From positions 372,001 to 436,000 of the forward strand of contig NZ_JAMOHZ010000003.1 of NCBI RefSeq assembly GCF_024448715.1: 64,000 nt of DNA, read 5' to 3'. The stretch is from Stutzerimonas stutzeri (GTDB lineage: Bacteria > Pseudomonadota > Gammaproteobacteria > Pseudomonadales > Pseudomonadaceae). The notes below the pieces were generated by a model. That model was not told where the DNA came from. It worked only from the letters and a program-made list of their open reading frames with translations, and searched no databases. Positions 46,962 to 56,455 of the stretch are shown here, one piece after another. How positions within the stretch are numbered: the stretch's first letter is position 1; each line of letters begins with the position of its first letter. A program made the translations under genes and the position numbers.

Positions 46962-48055
46962 GTTTGGCTGGATGATTCGTCCACGACGATCGGGGATTCT
47001 GCGTAAAGGTCGGAGAGTTTATAGAGATCATGCACGTGACGCAGCAGAACCATGATCACGGCCGCTACCGGTAATGCCAGCAATACGCCGGTAAAACCGA
47101 ACAATTGCCCACCCGCCAGCACCGCAAAAATCACCGCGACCGGATGCAGACCGATCCGATCGCCCACCAATAGCGGAGTCAGCAGCATACCCTCTAGCAT
47201 CTGACCGACAGTGAACACGGCAGCGACGCCCAGCAATGGATAGAGCTCCAGGCCAAACTGAAACAGCACTGCGATAATCGCCGCAGCGATACCGACCACG
47301 AATCCCATGTAAGGCACGATGCTGGCGAGACCAGCCAACACCCCAATCAACAATCCCAGCTCGACGCCGACCAGCATCAGGCCGACGGAATAGACCACCG
47401 CCAGCGCCAGCATTACCAATAGCTGTCCGCGCAGAAACGCACCGATGACTTCATGACACTCGCGCATCAACGCCATGACGGTCTCCTCGCGCCGCCGCGG
47501 CAACAGCGCCCGCAACTTGGTCATGATCAGATCCCAATCGCGTAGTAGATAGAAGCAAACCACCGGAACCAGCAGCAGATTGGCCAGCCAGGCCAGCAAG
47601 GCGATGCTCGACGCCGTCGCCTGGCTGAGGATCACCGCTACCACATCCTTGGTGCTGCCGAGATTGGCGGAAAAAGCGCTCTTGAGCTGATCGAAGCGCC
47701 AAAAATCCTCGTCGAGACCAAACTGCATCTGCATCCAGGGCAGCGCAGTCATCTGCAGCCAGTCGATTCCCTGAGGCGCCAACTGATAAAGATGCATCAA
47801 TTGCTTGCCAAGCATCGGCACCAGCACCAGTAGTAGCAACAGGCACAGCAGGATGAATAGCGCGAAAACCACAATCACGCCCCAGGTCCGGGAGAGTTTC
47901 CAGCGTTCCAGCCGATCAACCAGTGGATCGCCCAGGTAGGCCAGCAGGATGCCCACTAAAAATGGCGAAAGGATTGGCGAGAGCTGATAGATCAACCAGC
48001 CGAGCAGCAATAACGCCGCCAGCCATAGCCAGCGGTTGGTATGAGTGATGGTCAT
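46958..48055 (-). CDS. AI-2E/PerM-family permease
   Basis: The protein has 365 residues from MTITHTNRWLWLAALLL; a TTG two codons upstream is the alternative. About eight membrane helices are visible, including a start typical of the family (LSPILSPFLVGILLAYLGDP) and GVELGLLIGVLAGLASIVPY and QLFGFTGVLLALPVAAVIMV near the end. Members export small molecules or act as Na+/H+ antiporters; the role here is unknown. It is coupled to hda, a conserved Pseudomonas arrangement. Confidence 0.92.
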   Translation of the reverse strand: MTITHTNRWLWLAALLLLGWLIYQLSPILSPFLVGILLAYLGDPLVDRLERWKLSRTWGVIVVFALFILLCLLLLLVLVPMLGKQLMHLYQLAPQGIDWLQMTALPWMQMQFGLDEDFWRFDQLKSAFSANLGSTKDVVAVILSQATASSIALLAWLANLLLVPVVCFYLLRDWDLIMTKLRALLPRRREETVMALMRECHEVIGAFLRGQLLVMLALAVVYSVGLMLVGVELGLLIGVLAGLASIVPYMGFVVGIAAAIIAVLFQFGLELYPLLGVAAVFTVGQMLEGMLLTPLLVGDRIGLHPVAVIFAVLAGGQLFGFTGVLLALPVAAVIMVLLRHVHDLYKLSDLYAESPIVVDESSSQT

Positions 48056-48185
48056 GTTCAAGACGCCTTGCTCCAGGATGATTCGCAGGCTGTAGGACGG
48101 CTGCAGGCGAAAGGGATAAGTTGAGCGCTGCGAGGTTCAAATTCAGTGCGCCGTGCACACTGGGCAAGCGCCCCCGGCTTCACCG

Positions 48186-49241
48186 TTACCAGCGGTAGCG
48201 CAATACCTTGCCCTTATCCGCCTGCGGTGGCTGTTCGGCAGCAGGTTGACCCGGCTGCTCAAGCGGTGCCGCAGCATCAAGCGGCTGCGCCTCGTTTTCA
48301 TCGGCAGGCACCTCCTGCAGGCGTGCCAGTGCCAGCTGCGCGCGGAGTTGCTCGGGACTGGCATTGAGGCGATACACCAGCCGATCGCTTTCGACACGCT
48401 GCAGACGCGCGCCGAAAGGTTCGAGCAGGCGATCCAGCTCAGCAAACCGCTCGATATCGGCGCCCAACACCTCAAGCGTAATCTCCGATGTCTCACCAGG
48501 CGCGACGCGGTATTGCGGGGCGAGGAATTTGCTGACAGCCAGCATCACGGCATCGGCCAACGCCGCCCGGCTGTCGCCGCTCGCCTTGCCTTTCGTTTGC
48601 AGGTCGCCGAGCCAGAGCTGCCAGCTTGCTTCCCAGGTTTCACCAGATTGCCTGGCTACCACGGCCAACAACCCATCTGCATCGTAACGTTCGGACACCT
48701 CGCGGAGCGCCTGCGGATCCTTGGCCGCGACCGTCTCGGCAGTGGCCGCGAGCTGCTCGCTTAGATCGGCGAGCGGCAGACGCAACGGCAAACCCCGATG
48801 TTGGGCAGCCGCTTGCAAATCGACGGAACCTTCTTGGGCATCACCGACGAGCTGCGAGCCGTTAGGCGACTCTCCCAGCCACCAGGTCAGAATGCTCGGA
48901 CGGTCCGCACCCCACAGTGACAGACCGGCGGATCGCAGAACGCGCTCGGTAGTGATCGGATCAAAATTCACCACCACTGCATTGTCTTCGTAAGAGTACC
49001 GACCTATCAGCTGTTGCGGATCCTTACGCAATTGCGCAACGGCCGCCTGATCCGTCTCGGCGTTACCCGTCAGGCGCAGTACCAGCGTGTCGAAGGCCTT
49101 GCGCAATGCCTCTTCACGCTCTGCCGGCTGCTGGCTGGTAACCGGTTCACGTACCTGATACAGATCGCTGAGAGGTGCAGCCATGCCTGGGACGGCAACG
49201 ATCGCGCAGCAGAGAGCCAAAAAGTGGGGAATAAGACGCAT
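48186..49241 (-). CDS. DUF2066 exported protein
   Basis: The protein has 351 residues from MRLIPHFLALCCAIVAVPGMA, a signal peptide. The DUF2066 region includes AFDTLVLRLTGNAETDQAAV, QLIGRYSYEDNAVVVNFDPI and SILTWWLGE. The C-terminal 35 residues are acidic and proline/alanine-rich and end GKVLRYRW. Function is unknown; it is a conserved gene between purM and the perM-hda pair in Pseudomonas. It is divergent from purM. Confidence 0.87.
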   Translation of the reverse strand: MRLIPHFLALCCAIVAVPGMAAPLSDLYQVREPVTSQQPAEREEALRKAFDTLVLRLTGNAETDQAAVAQLRKDPQQLIGRYSYEDNAVVVNFDPITTERVLRSAGLSLWGADRPSILTWWLGESPNGSQLVGDAQEGSVDLQAAAQHRGLPLRLPLADLSEQLAATAETVAAKDPQALREVSERYDADGLLAVVARQSGETWEASWQLWLGDLQTKGKASGDSRAALADAVMLAVSKFLAPQYRVAPGETSEITLEVLGADIERFAELDRLLEPFGARLQRVESDRLVYRLNASPEQLRAQLALARLQEVPADENEAQPLDAAAPLEQPGQPAAEQPPQADKGKVLRYRW

Positions 49242-49564
49242 GAAAGTACTCGCTGGCTGGCCAGTCATGGGAAGCCTTCCGGTCGCGCGGTGACGACCGG
49301 GTTGGGCCATGGTGAATCAAGCGTTATACCTTAAACAGGCGTCTGAATCGGGGCAACCGCCACACATGTGAGTTGAGCGGCGAAATCAAAGTCCACGTAG
49401 TTTTTTGCAAGCATGCCCAGCGAGATCGCGCGGGATGGCCGCTCTGCGGCAAGCCTGATAAAATCTCGCGCTTTCCAGACCGGTCCGGCGTCCTAGCCGC
49501 GTCGAGACAACAGCCTCGTTCCGACCCGGTCGCCCCGCACTCTCCTCACAGGTCCGGATTTTCT
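49242..49564. other. Divergent intergenic region upstream of purM
   Basis: The 323-bp space must contain promoters for purM and the DUF2066 gene. A TAAAAT element at about 49459 could be a purM -10, but no matching -35 is clear. No repeat, tRNA or small gene is visible. Confidence 0.4.
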
Positions 49565-50623
49565 ATGAGCAAGCAACCTTCCATCAGCTACAAGGACGCC
49601 GGTGTCGACATCGATGCAGGCGAAGCGTTGGTCGAACGCATCAAGGGCGTAGCCAAACGCACCGCACGTCCTGAAGTTATGGGCGGCCTGGGCGGCTTCG
49701 GCGCGCTCTGCGAAATCCCTGCTGGTTACAAACAGCCTGTATTGGTCTCCGGCACCGACGGCGTCGGCACCAAGCTGCGCCTGGCGCTGAATTTGAACCA
49801 GCATGACAGCATCGGCCAGGACCTCGTCGCCATGTGCGTCAACGATCTGGTCGTTTGCGGTGCCGAGCCGCTGTTCTTCCTCGATTACTACGCCACCGGC
49901 AAACTCAATGTCGACATCGCCGCCACTGTGGTCACCGGCATTGGCGCCGGCTGCGAACTGGCCGGCTGCTCGCTGGTCGGTGGCGAGACCGCCGAAATGC
50001 CCGGCATGTATGAGGGCGAAGATTACGATCTCGCCGGTTTCTGCGTCGGCGTGGTGGAAAAGAGCGAAATCATCGATGGCTCAAAGGTTACCGCTGGCGA
50101 TGCACTGATCGCGCTGCCCTCCTCCGGCCCGCATTCCAATGGCTATTCGCTGATCCGCAAGATCATCGAAGTCGCCGGTGCCGATATTGACAACATCCAG
50201 CTCGACGGCAAGCCGCTCACCGAACTGCTGATGGCGCCGACGCGTATCTACGTCAAGCCGCTGCTCAAATTGATCAAGGACACTGGCGCGGTCAAGGCCA
50301 TGGCACACATCACCGGCGGCGGCCTGCTGGACAACATCCCGCGTGTGCTCCCCGAAGGTAGCCAGGCTGTCCTTGACGCTGCCAGCTGGCAACGTCCAGC
50401 CGTATTCGACTGGCTGCAACAGCAAGGCAACGTCGATGAGCACGAGATGCACCGTGTACTCAACTGTGGCGTCGGGATGGTCATCTGCGTCGCGCAGGAC
50501 CAGGTCGAGGCGGTTCTCGCAAACCTGCGCAGCTCCGGCGAGACGCCCTGGATCATCGGCGAAATCGCATCGGCTGGCGAGGGCGCCGAACGCGTCTTGC
50601 TGAACAACCTGAAAAGCCACTGA
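49565..50623 (+). CDS. purM: Phosphoribosylformylglycinamidine cyclo-ligase
   Basis: The protein has 352 residues from [20 protein letters not shown]. It closes the imidazole ring (FGAM to AIR) in purine synthesis. The family motifs are [45 protein letters not shown] and [17 protein letters not shown]. The in-frame extension upstream is not part of the protein. The stop overlaps the purN start (TGATG), as usual for the purMN pair. Confidence 0.98.
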   Translation: MSKQPSISYKDAGVDIDAGEALVERIKGVAKRTARPEVMGGLGGFGALCEIPAGYKQPVLVSGTDGVGTKLRLALNLNQHDSIGQDLVAMCVNDLVVCGAEPLFFLDYYATGKLNVDIAATVVTGIGAGCELAGCSLVGGETAEMPGMYEGEDYDLAGFCVGVVEKSEIIDGSKVTAGDALIALPSSGPHSNGYSLIRKIIEVAGADIDNIQLDGKPLTELLMAPTRIYVKPLLKLIKDTGAVKAMAHITGGGLLDNIPRVLPEGSQAVLDAASWQRPAVFDWLQQQGNVDEHEMHRVLNCGVGMVICVAQDQVEAVLANLRSSGETPWIIGEIASAGEGAERVLLNNLKSH

Positions 50624-51270
50624 TGAGCGCACCCTGCAATGTCGTGGTACTGATCTCAGGGTCCGGTAGCAACCTGCAGGCCTTGATCGACAGCCTCGGC
50701 GAAGACAACCCGGCGCGTATCTGCGCGGTGATCTCGAATCGCCCCGAAGCGCTGGGTCTGCAGCGCGCCCAAGCAGCCGGCATTGCCACCCACGTTGTAC
50801 GGCACAAGGATTTCACCGACCGTGAGGCCTTCGATGCGGCGCTGATGGAAATCATCGACACGCACGAGCCGCAACTGGTGGTACTGGCCGGCTTCATGCG
50901 CATCCTTACATCGGGCTTCGTTCGCCATTACCAAAGCCGCCTGCTCAACATCCATCCGTCTCTTCTGCCGAAATACAAAGGGCTAGACACCCACCGTCGC
51001 GCCCTCGAAGCGGGTGACCGTGAGCACGGCTGCAGCGTACATTTCGTCACTGAAGAGCTCGATGGTGGCCCCGTTGCAATACAAGCCGCCTTCATCATCG
51101 AACCTGATGAAAGCATCGATGCGCTGACCGGCCGGGTTCATGCGGCCGAGCACATCATCTACCCGCTGGCTGTTCGCTGGTTTGCTGAAGGTCGCTTGCG
51201 CCTCGCCGAGCAAGGCGCGATGCTGGATGACATTCCATTGCCGGCTACCGGCCATCTGCTACGAATCTAG
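50623..51270 (+). CDS. purN: Glycinamide ribonucleotide formyltransferase
   Basis: The protein has 215 residues. It transfers formyl from 10-formyl-THF to GAR. The motifs are VVLISGSGSNLQALID at the N-terminus, LLNIHPSLLPKYKGLDTHRR with the catalytic His, and VHFVTEELDGGPVAIQ with the catalytic Asp. It is translationally coupled to purM; a DUF3108 gene follows 8 bp later. Confidence 0.98.
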   Translation: MSAPCNVVVLISGSGSNLQALIDSLGEDNPARICAVISNRPEALGLQRAQAAGIATHVVRHKDFTDREAFDAALMEIIDTHEPQLVVLAGFMRILTSGFVRHYQSRLLNIHPSLLPKYKGLDTHRRALEAGDREHGCSVHFVTEELDGGPVAIQAAFIIEPDESIDALTGRVHAAEHIIYPLAVRWFAEGRLRLAEQGAMLDDIPLPATGHLLRI

Positions 51271-51278
51271 GAGAAATT

Positions 51279-51989
51279 ATGCGCTGCGCCTTGCTGCTCG
51301 CTCTTGCCGTACTGGCCTTGCCGGTTCATGCCCTGGAGCTCAAGCCCTTCTCTGCCAGCTACACCGCTGACTGGAAACAGGTACCTGTCAGCGGCACCGC
51401 ACAGCGCAGCCTGGAAAAACTCGGCGACGACACTTGGCGGCTGGATTTCGAAGCCTCCATGCTGGTTGCCAGTTTCAATGAGCGCAGCACCTTCAGCGTC
51501 GAAGGCGACACCTTCATGCCGCAGAGCTACCGTCTCAAGCGCAGCGGGCTTGGTAAAGGCAAGACGATCAAGCACGACTTCGACTGGGCCGCTAAACAGG
51601 TCGTGGGTGAAGATCGAGGCGACCCTGTCAAGCTGCCGCTCAACCGCGGCCTGCTGGACAAATCCACCTATCAGATCGCTCTGCAGGAAGCTGTGGCGGC
51701 TGGCGAGAAGAGCATGAGTTATCAGGTCGTCGACGGTGATGAGATCGAAACCTATGATTTCCGTGTGCTCGGCGAAGAGAAAGTCAGCACCAAAGCCGGC
51801 CAGGTCGATGCGATCAAGGTCGAGCGAGTGCGCGACCCGACGCAGAGCAAGCGCCAGACCATACTCTGGTTCGCCACCGACTGGGATTACCTGCTGGTGC
51901 GCCTGCATCAGATTGAAAAGGACGGCAAGGAGTATCAGATCATGCTCGAAGAGGGCACCGTCAACGGCAAAGCCGTTAAAGGTAATTGA
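51279..51989 (+). CDS. DUF3108 exported protein
   Basis: The protein has 236 residues with a signal peptide (about 1-18, VLALPVHA) and TAGGAG ribosome site. The mature protein is beta-rich (PFSASYTADWKQVPVSGTAQ; TYQIALQEAVAAGEKSMSYQ; DYLLVRLHQIEKDGKEYQIM), like the DUF3108 lipocalin-like periplasmic proteins. Function is unknown. It is consistently found after purMN in Pseudomonas. Confidence 0.88.
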   Translation: MRCALLLALAVLALPVHALELKPFSASYTADWKQVPVSGTAQRSLEKLGDDTWRLDFEASMLVASFNERSTFSVEGDTFMPQSYRLKRSGLGKGKTIKHDFDWAAKQVVGEDRGDPVKLPLNRGLLDKSTYQIALQEAVAAGEKSMSYQVVDGDEIETYDFRVLGEEKVSTKAGQVDAIKVERVRDPTQSKRQTILWFATDWDYLLVRLHQIEKDGKEYQIMLEEGTVNGKAVKGN

Positions 51990-52042
51990 TCCCTGCGCCA
52001 GCTTGCTGGCGCAGACCGCCTGCCGTTACATCGAGTCCATCC

Positions 52043-52708
52043 ATGACCTCTCCCCGTGCCCTGTTGCTTATCCTGCTACCGCTCTTTGCTGGTTGTCAGT
52101 CGCTGTCATGGAACGATGAGCCTCCGGCGCCGCCGACCGAGCGACTGCAGGGAGAAATCACACAGGCCGATGGCAAGCTACTGCTGCACACTTGCCAAGG
52201 CCGGCGAAGCCTGGAACTGCTCGATGCCGGCACGACAGGCTTGCCAGACGATGCGCAGGCGCTTCTGGCGGACGGTGGCCAGCCATTGTTCGCAGACGTA
52301 CGCGGCAGTCTGATTTCGCGCCCTGACGGCACTGGCCAGTTGCAGCTGAGCCAAGTCTATCGATTGCAGGGCGAAGGACCGGGATGCAGCGCGCCCGATT
52401 TCAAACAACTGATGCTGCGGGCTGGCGGCCATGAGCCGGACTGGGATCTGCATGTCACCAGCCAGGGCATGCTGCTCGAACGCCTTGGCCAACCACCGTT
52501 GGCCGTTCCCTATCTCGAGGAGCAGCTACCCAGCGGCCAAACCAGTTTCAGCAGCGAAGCCAACAATCAGCGACTCAATCTATGGGTTGCCCCGCAACGC
52601 TGCGTTGACACCGCCACAGGCACGGTCAGCCACCTGACTGCCGAATTACGCCTTGACGACCAGACCCTGCGTGGCTGCGCCTATTACGGCGGCGCGCGCA
52701 ACGACTGA
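52043..52708 (+). CDS. Lipoprotein of unknown function
   Basis: The protein has 221 residues with a type II signal (LLLILLPLFAGCQSLSW). The mature region is polar with several cysteines (HTCQGRRSLELLD; EGPGCSAPDFKQL; RCVDTATGTVSHL; GCAYYGGARND). It looks like two copies of a small beta domain resembling periplasmic COG3650-type lipoproteins, but that is only a suggestion. It starts 53 bp after the DUF3108 stop, with a short hairpin (TGCGCCAGC/GCTGGCGCA, 51996-52014) between. Confidence 0.75.
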   Translation: MTSPRALLLILLPLFAGCQSLSWNDEPPAPPTERLQGEITQADGKLLLHTCQGRRSLELLDAGTTGLPDDAQALLADGGQPLFADVRGSLISRPDGTGQLQLSQVYRLQGEGPGCSAPDFKQLMLRAGGHEPDWDLHVTSQGMLLERLGQPPLAVPYLEEQLPSGQTSFSSEANNQRLNLWVAPQRCVDTATGTVSHLTAELRLDDQTLRGCAYYGGARND

Positions 52709-52759
52709 ACTTATCGAAGCGCGCTGCTGCGCGCCTACCGACGTTTCGAGATTCCAACG

Positions 52760-53956
52760 ATGAATGACGCCCTGACTCTACTGCAGCCCTACCCGTTCGA
52801 GAAACTCCGCAACCTGCTCGCCGACGCGCAACCACCGACTGACAAGCGCCCTATTGCCCTTTCGATCGGCGAGCCGAAACATCGCTCGCCGGATTTCGTC
52901 GCTCAGGCGCTGGCCGAGAATCTCGACCAGCTGGCGGTGTATCCAACTACATTAGGCATCCCCGCACTGCGCGAATCGATTGCGCGCTGGTGTGAACGGC
53001 GCTTCGGCGTGGCTGAGGGCAAAATCGATCCTGCGCGGCACGTGCTTCCCGTCAACGGCACCCGCGAGGCACTCTTTGCCTTTACCCAGACCGTGGTCAA
53101 TCGCGGACCGGATGCATTGGTGATCAGCCCCAACCCCTTCTACCAGATCTATGAAGGGGCGGCCCTGCTGGCCGGCGCGACGCCGCATTACCTACCGTGC
53201 ACCGTCGAGAACGGTTTCAACCCAGACTTCGATGCCGTCTCGGCCCATATCTGGAAGCGCACGCAAATCCTCTTCCTCTGCTCACCTGGCAACCCCACCG
53301 GTGCCCTGGTACCGCTTGAAACTCTGAAGAAGTTGATCGCATTGGCCGACGAGCACGACTTCGTCATCGCCGCGGACGAGTGCTACAGCGAACTATATTT
53401 CGATGAAGACCAGCCGCCGGCGGGTCTGCTGACCGCATGTGCGGCGCTGGGTCGCAATGACTTCAAGCGCTGCGTGGTCTTCCACAGCCTGTCCAAACGT
53501 TCAAACCTGCCCGGACTACGCTCCGGATTCGTCGCGGGTGACGCGCAGATTCTCAAGGCCTTCCTGCTTTATCGCACCTATCACGGTTGTGCCATGCCGG
53601 TGCAGACACAACTGGCCAGCATTGCCGCATGGAACGACGAGGCGCACGTACAGGCCAATCGTCAGCTTTATCGGGAAAAGTTCGATGCAGTGTTGGACAT
53701 TCTCGCTCCGGTAATGGATGTGCAACGTCCCGATGGGGGTTTCTACCTGTGGCCGAAGACGCCCGTTGACGACCAGCGCTTTACCCGCGAGCTCTTTGCG
53801 CGCGAACACGTGACCGTGGTACCGGGCTCCTACCTATCGCGCGAAGTCGACGGATTCAGCCCAGGGGCTGGCCGAGTTCGCATGGCGCTGGTCGCGCCGC
53901 TCGCGGAATGTGTCGAAGCAGCCAAGCGAATCCGCGATTTCATCGCCACACTGTAA
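52760..53956 (+). CDS. dapC: N-succinyldiaminopimelate aminotransferase
   Basis: This 398-residue class I PLP enzyme has the DapC-type start TLLQPYPFEKLRNLLADAQP and ALSIGEPKHRSPDFV. The pocket motifs are LPVNGTREALFAFTQTVVN, FLCSPGNPTGALVPLE and HSLSKRSNLPGLRSGFVAGD, the last with the PLP lysine. The C-terminal Arg motif is GAGRVRMALVAPL. It transaminates the succinylated intermediate on the route to diaminopimelate. It begins a block that in P. aeruginosa lies elsewhere in the chromosome. Confidence 0.95.
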   Translation: MNDALTLLQPYPFEKLRNLLADAQPPTDKRPIALSIGEPKHRSPDFVAQALAENLDQLAVYPTTLGIPALRESIARWCERRFGVAEGKIDPARHVLPVNGTREALFAFTQTVVNRGPDALVISPNPFYQIYEGAALLAGATPHYLPCTVENGFNPDFDAVSAHIWKRTQILFLCSPGNPTGALVPLETLKKLIALADEHDFVIAADECYSELYFDEDQPPAGLLTACAALGRNDFKRCVVFHSLSKRSNLPGLRSGFVAGDAQILKAFLLYRTYHGCAMPVQTQLASIAAWNDEAHVQANRQLYREKFDAVLDILAPVMDVQRPDGGFYLWPKTPVDDQRFTRELFAREHVTVVPGSYLSREVDGFSPGAGRVRMALVAPLAECVEAAKRIRDFIATL

Positions 53957-53958
53957 AG

Positions 53959-53990
53959 CCCGGAGCCGGACGCCGCGGCGTCCGGCTCTG
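53959..53990. terminator. Terminator between dapC and the convergent small gene
   Basis: GAGCCGGACGCC-GC-GGCGTCCGGCTC is a perfect 12-bp stem directly after the dapC stop. The U-run is short; it can serve both convergent genes. Confidence 0.75.
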
Positions 53991-53994
53991 CAAT

Positions 53995-54141
53995 TCATGC
54001 GACGCCCGGCGGGATCTTGTCCTTGCCATAATCCCGCAGTTTTTCCAGATTCTCTGGCTTCATGTGTTCGGGAATGTCCGCTGTGGTTGACTCATCACGC
54101 TTGTCATGCTCGTCTACGTCCGGCTTTTCTGGCTCGTTCAT
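53995..54141 (-). CDS. 48-residue acidic protein, unknown
   Basis: The frame starts MNEPEKPDVDEHDKRDESTT and ends LRDYGKDKIPPGVA. A GGAGGG ribosome site lies 5 bp before the ATG. The protein is strongly charged, hydrophilic and probably disordered at its N-terminus. It is encoded 11 bp after the 81-residue gene upstream, suggesting a two-gene operon. No family is recognised, though short proteins with a -GKDKIPPG- type ending occur in pseudomonads to my recollection. Confidence 0.7.
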   Translation of the reverse strand: MNEPEKPDVDEHDKRDESTTADIPEHMKPENLEKLRDYGKDKIPPGVA

Positions 54142-54152
54142 ACTGCCCTCCG

Positions 54153-54398
54153 TCAGATCGCATTCTCTTCCCAGATCAGCTCACCCTCGTCACTGACCTC
54201 TCTCACCTTGGTCAGCGCCGCCTCGGCAGCGACGTCCGCCTCGGAGGCGAGATCGAAACGCCGGCCGTTGGCGACGTGAAAGACCTGAGCATCTTCATCC
54301 GTACCACGACGCTTCACGGCAATCACCGCCTCGAATGCATCATCGGCGGGAACCGCGGAGGAAATGGCCTCGTAGTTTTCGAAATGCTTGCGTGCCAT
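54153..54398 (-). CDS. 81-residue small soluble protein, unknown
   Basis: The protein starts MARKHFENYEAISSAVPADD and has a GAGGG ribosome site. It is compact, acidic and beta-rich (AFEAVIAVKRRGTDEDAQVF, HVANGRRFDLASEADVAAEA). The central pattern resembles small stress-induced domains of unknown function. It lies upstream of the 48-residue gene on the same strand and is divergent from the thioredoxin-like gene. Confidence 0.72.
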   Translation of the reverse strand: MARKHFENYEAISSAVPADDAFEAVIAVKRRGTDEDAQVFHVANGRRFDLASEADVAAEAALTKVREVSDEGELIWEENAI

Positions 54399-54539
54399 AC
54401 AGGACCCTCATCGTTGCGATTGTCATCAATGGACAACGCACGAAGGGAAAAAGGTCGAGCGAATTTCGAGACCCCCACAGCTGAACGAGAGCCGCTGACG
54501 CGACTCCCAATTTTATTAGCCATCACCGGGAGGCCAGCC

Positions 54540-54875
54540 ATGCCCATGAATGAAACCTACACCGCCAGCGCGCCCTCACGCGCCGAGGTCGATGCCCTGG
54601 ACGGCTTCACGCTAATCGAATTTGGCACCGCCTGGTGCGGCCATTGCCGCGTAGCGCAACCGTTACTAGCGGCGGCCATGACCGAGCGCGACATTCGCCA
54701 CCTCAAAGTCGAAGATGGCCCAGGGCGAGCGCTGGGACGTTCTTTTCGCGTTAAGCTTTGGCCGACTTTGATACTGATGTACCAGGGAGAGGAGTTGGGC
54801 CGTGTTGTGCGCCCTACCAGTACCCGGGCCATCGAGGACTTGCTCAGTCATGCGGATAATCCTCGGGCTGGATAG
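54540..54875 (+). CDS. Thioredoxin-like protein
   Basis: The protein has 111 residues from an ATG with GGAGG upstream; a second ATG two codons later is possible. The redox site FGTAWCGHCRVAQPLL (WCGHC) and the cis-Pro loop KLWPTLILMYQGEELGRVVR are complete. There is no signal peptide, so it is cytoplasmic. The WCGHC centre is more oxidising than the WCGPC of thioredoxin 1, so it may be a specialised disulfide reductase or stress thioredoxin. Confidence 0.88.
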   Translation: MPMNETYTASAPSRAEVDALDGFTLIEFGTAWCGHCRVAQPLLAAAMTERDIRHLKVEDGPGRALGRSFRVKLWPTLILMYQGEELGRVVRPTSTRAIEDLLSHADNPRAG

Positions 54876-54991
54876 ACACCTGGCTCGCTCCGGCCTGATG
54901 CACAGACCAGTGCGGACCCGCCAGGCGGCAGGCTTCGTCTCATCGTGGCATAATCCGCGACCCAGTTTGGCCGTGGAGCGCAGAGCCCGTC

Positions 54992-55363
54992 ATGCCTGAT
55001 CAAAACAAAGGACTGTGTCTGTACGGCATCAAAGCCTGTGACACGATGAAAAAAGCCCGCACCTGGCTCGATGAGCAGGGGCTAAGCTACAACTTTCATG
55101 ATTACAAGAGCGCCGGTATCGACCGCGCCCATTTGGAAGCCTGGTGCGAAGAACATGGCTGGCAGACCGTACTCAACCGTGCAGGCACCACCTTCCGCAA
55201 GCTGGACGACGCGCAGAAAGCCGACCTCGATCAGGTGAAAGCCATCGAGTTGATGCTGGCCCAACCGTCGATGATCAAGCGCCCAGTACTCGATCTGGGC
55301 AACAAGACGCTGATCGGCTTCAAGCCGGATATGTACGCTGCCGAGCTGGCAGCCAAGAACTGA
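54992..55363 (+). CDS. ArsC-family protein of the YffB/Spx type
   Basis: The protein has 123 residues. The motif LYGIKACDTMKKARTWLDEQ has a single cysteine in the place of the ArsC active site, and MIKRPVLDLGNKTLIGFKPD closes the fold. In E. coli yffB is likewise next to dapE, and its product does not reduce arsenate efficiently. It is probably glutathione-dependent. It precedes dapD by 43 bp. Confidence 0.9.
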   Translation: MPDQNKGLCLYGIKACDTMKKARTWLDEQGLSYNFHDYKSAGIDRAHLEAWCEEHGWQTVLNRAGTTFRKLDDAQKADLDQVKAIELMLAQPSMIKRPVLDLGNKTLIGFKPDMYAAELAAKN

Positions 55364-55406
55364 GACCCGCTCACCGAGACGAGCGCGATTGATAAAAGGA
55401 TTCCCT

Positions 55407-56441
55407 ATGAGCACTACCCTATTCAGCCTGGCGTTCGGCGTCGGCACCCAGAACCGTCAGGGCAACTGGCTCGAAGTCTTCTACGCGCAGCCGCTGGTGC
55501 AGCCGGCCGGCGAACTGGTCGACGCCATCGCAGCGTTGCTCGACTACCAGGGCGGCAACCAGGCGATCACCATCAGCACCACCCAGGCCGCGCAGCTGGC
55601 CGATGCCGTCAAATCGATCGACGCTACTCAGCATGCTCTGCTCACGCGCCTCGCCGAAAGCCAGCGTCCACTGGTGGCCACGCTGCTCGCCGAAGACGCC
55701 GCGCTGACTTCCACGCCCGAGGCGTATCTCAAGCTTCACCTGATCTCACATCGTCTGGTCAAGCCGCACGGCTTGAACCTCGCCGGTATCTTCCCGCTGC
55801 TCCCCAACGTCGCCTGGACCAACCAAGGCGCGGTAGATCTGGCCGAGCTGGCCGAGCGCCAACTGGAAGCCCGCCTGAAGGGCTACCTGCTAGAGGTCGT
55901 CTCGGTCGACAAATTCCCGAAAATGACCGACTACGTGGTGCCGGCAGGCGTCCGCATCGCCGACAGCGCGCGTATCCGTCTTGGTGCTTACGTGGGTGAA
56001 GGCACCACGGTAATGCATGAAGGCTTCATCAACTTCAACGCCGGCACCGAAGGCCCAGGCATGATCGAAGGCCGCGTCTCGGCTGGCGTCTTTGTCGGCA
56101 AGGGCTCGGATCTCGGCGGCGGCTGCTCCACCATGGGCACCTTGTCCGGCGGCGGCAACATCGTCATCTCTGTCGGCGAAGGCTGCCTGATCGGTGCCAA
56201 CGCCGGTATCGGCATCCCGCTGGGCGACCGCAACACCGTGGAGTCCGGGCTCTACATCACTGCTGGCACCAAGGTGAACCTGCTCGACGAACAAGGCGAG
56301 TTGGTCAAAGCGGTGAAGGCACGCGAGCTGGCCGGCCAGACCGACCTGCTGTTCCGCCGCAACTCGCTGACCGGTGCGGTCGAATGCAAGACCCACAAGT
56401 CCGCGATCGAGCTGAACGAGGCGCTGCACGCGCATAACTAA
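55407..56441 (+). CDS. dapD: Tetrahydrodipicolinate N-succinyltransferase, long Pseudomonas type
   Basis: The protein has 344 residues from MSTTLFSLAFGVGTQNRQG. It succinylates tetrahydrodipicolinate, the entry to the succinylase branch. The N-terminal half is helical; the C-terminal half is a left-handed beta-helix of hexapeptide repeats (VRIADSARIRLGAYVGEGTT; GCSTMGTLSGGGNIVISVGE; NAGIGIPLGDRNTVESGLYI). This is the long pseudomonad form, not the 274-residue E. coli form. A terminator hairpin follows. Confidence 0.97.
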   Translation: MSTTLFSLAFGVGTQNRQGNWLEVFYAQPLVQPAGELVDAIAALLDYQGGNQAITISTTQAAQLADAVKSIDATQHALLTRLAESQRPLVATLLAEDAALTSTPEAYLKLHLISHRLVKPHGLNLAGIFPLLPNVAWTNQGAVDLAELAERQLEARLKGYLLEVVSVDKFPKMTDYVVPAGVRIADSARIRLGAYVGEGTTVMHEGFINFNAGTEGPGMIEGRVSAGVFVGKGSDLGGGCSTMGTLSGGGNIVISVGEGCLIGANAGIGIPLGDRNTVESGLYITAGTKVNLLDEQGELVKAVKARELAGQTDLLFRRNSLTGAVECKTHKSAIELNEALHAHN

Positions 56442-56455
56442 GCGCAGCGTCATGA

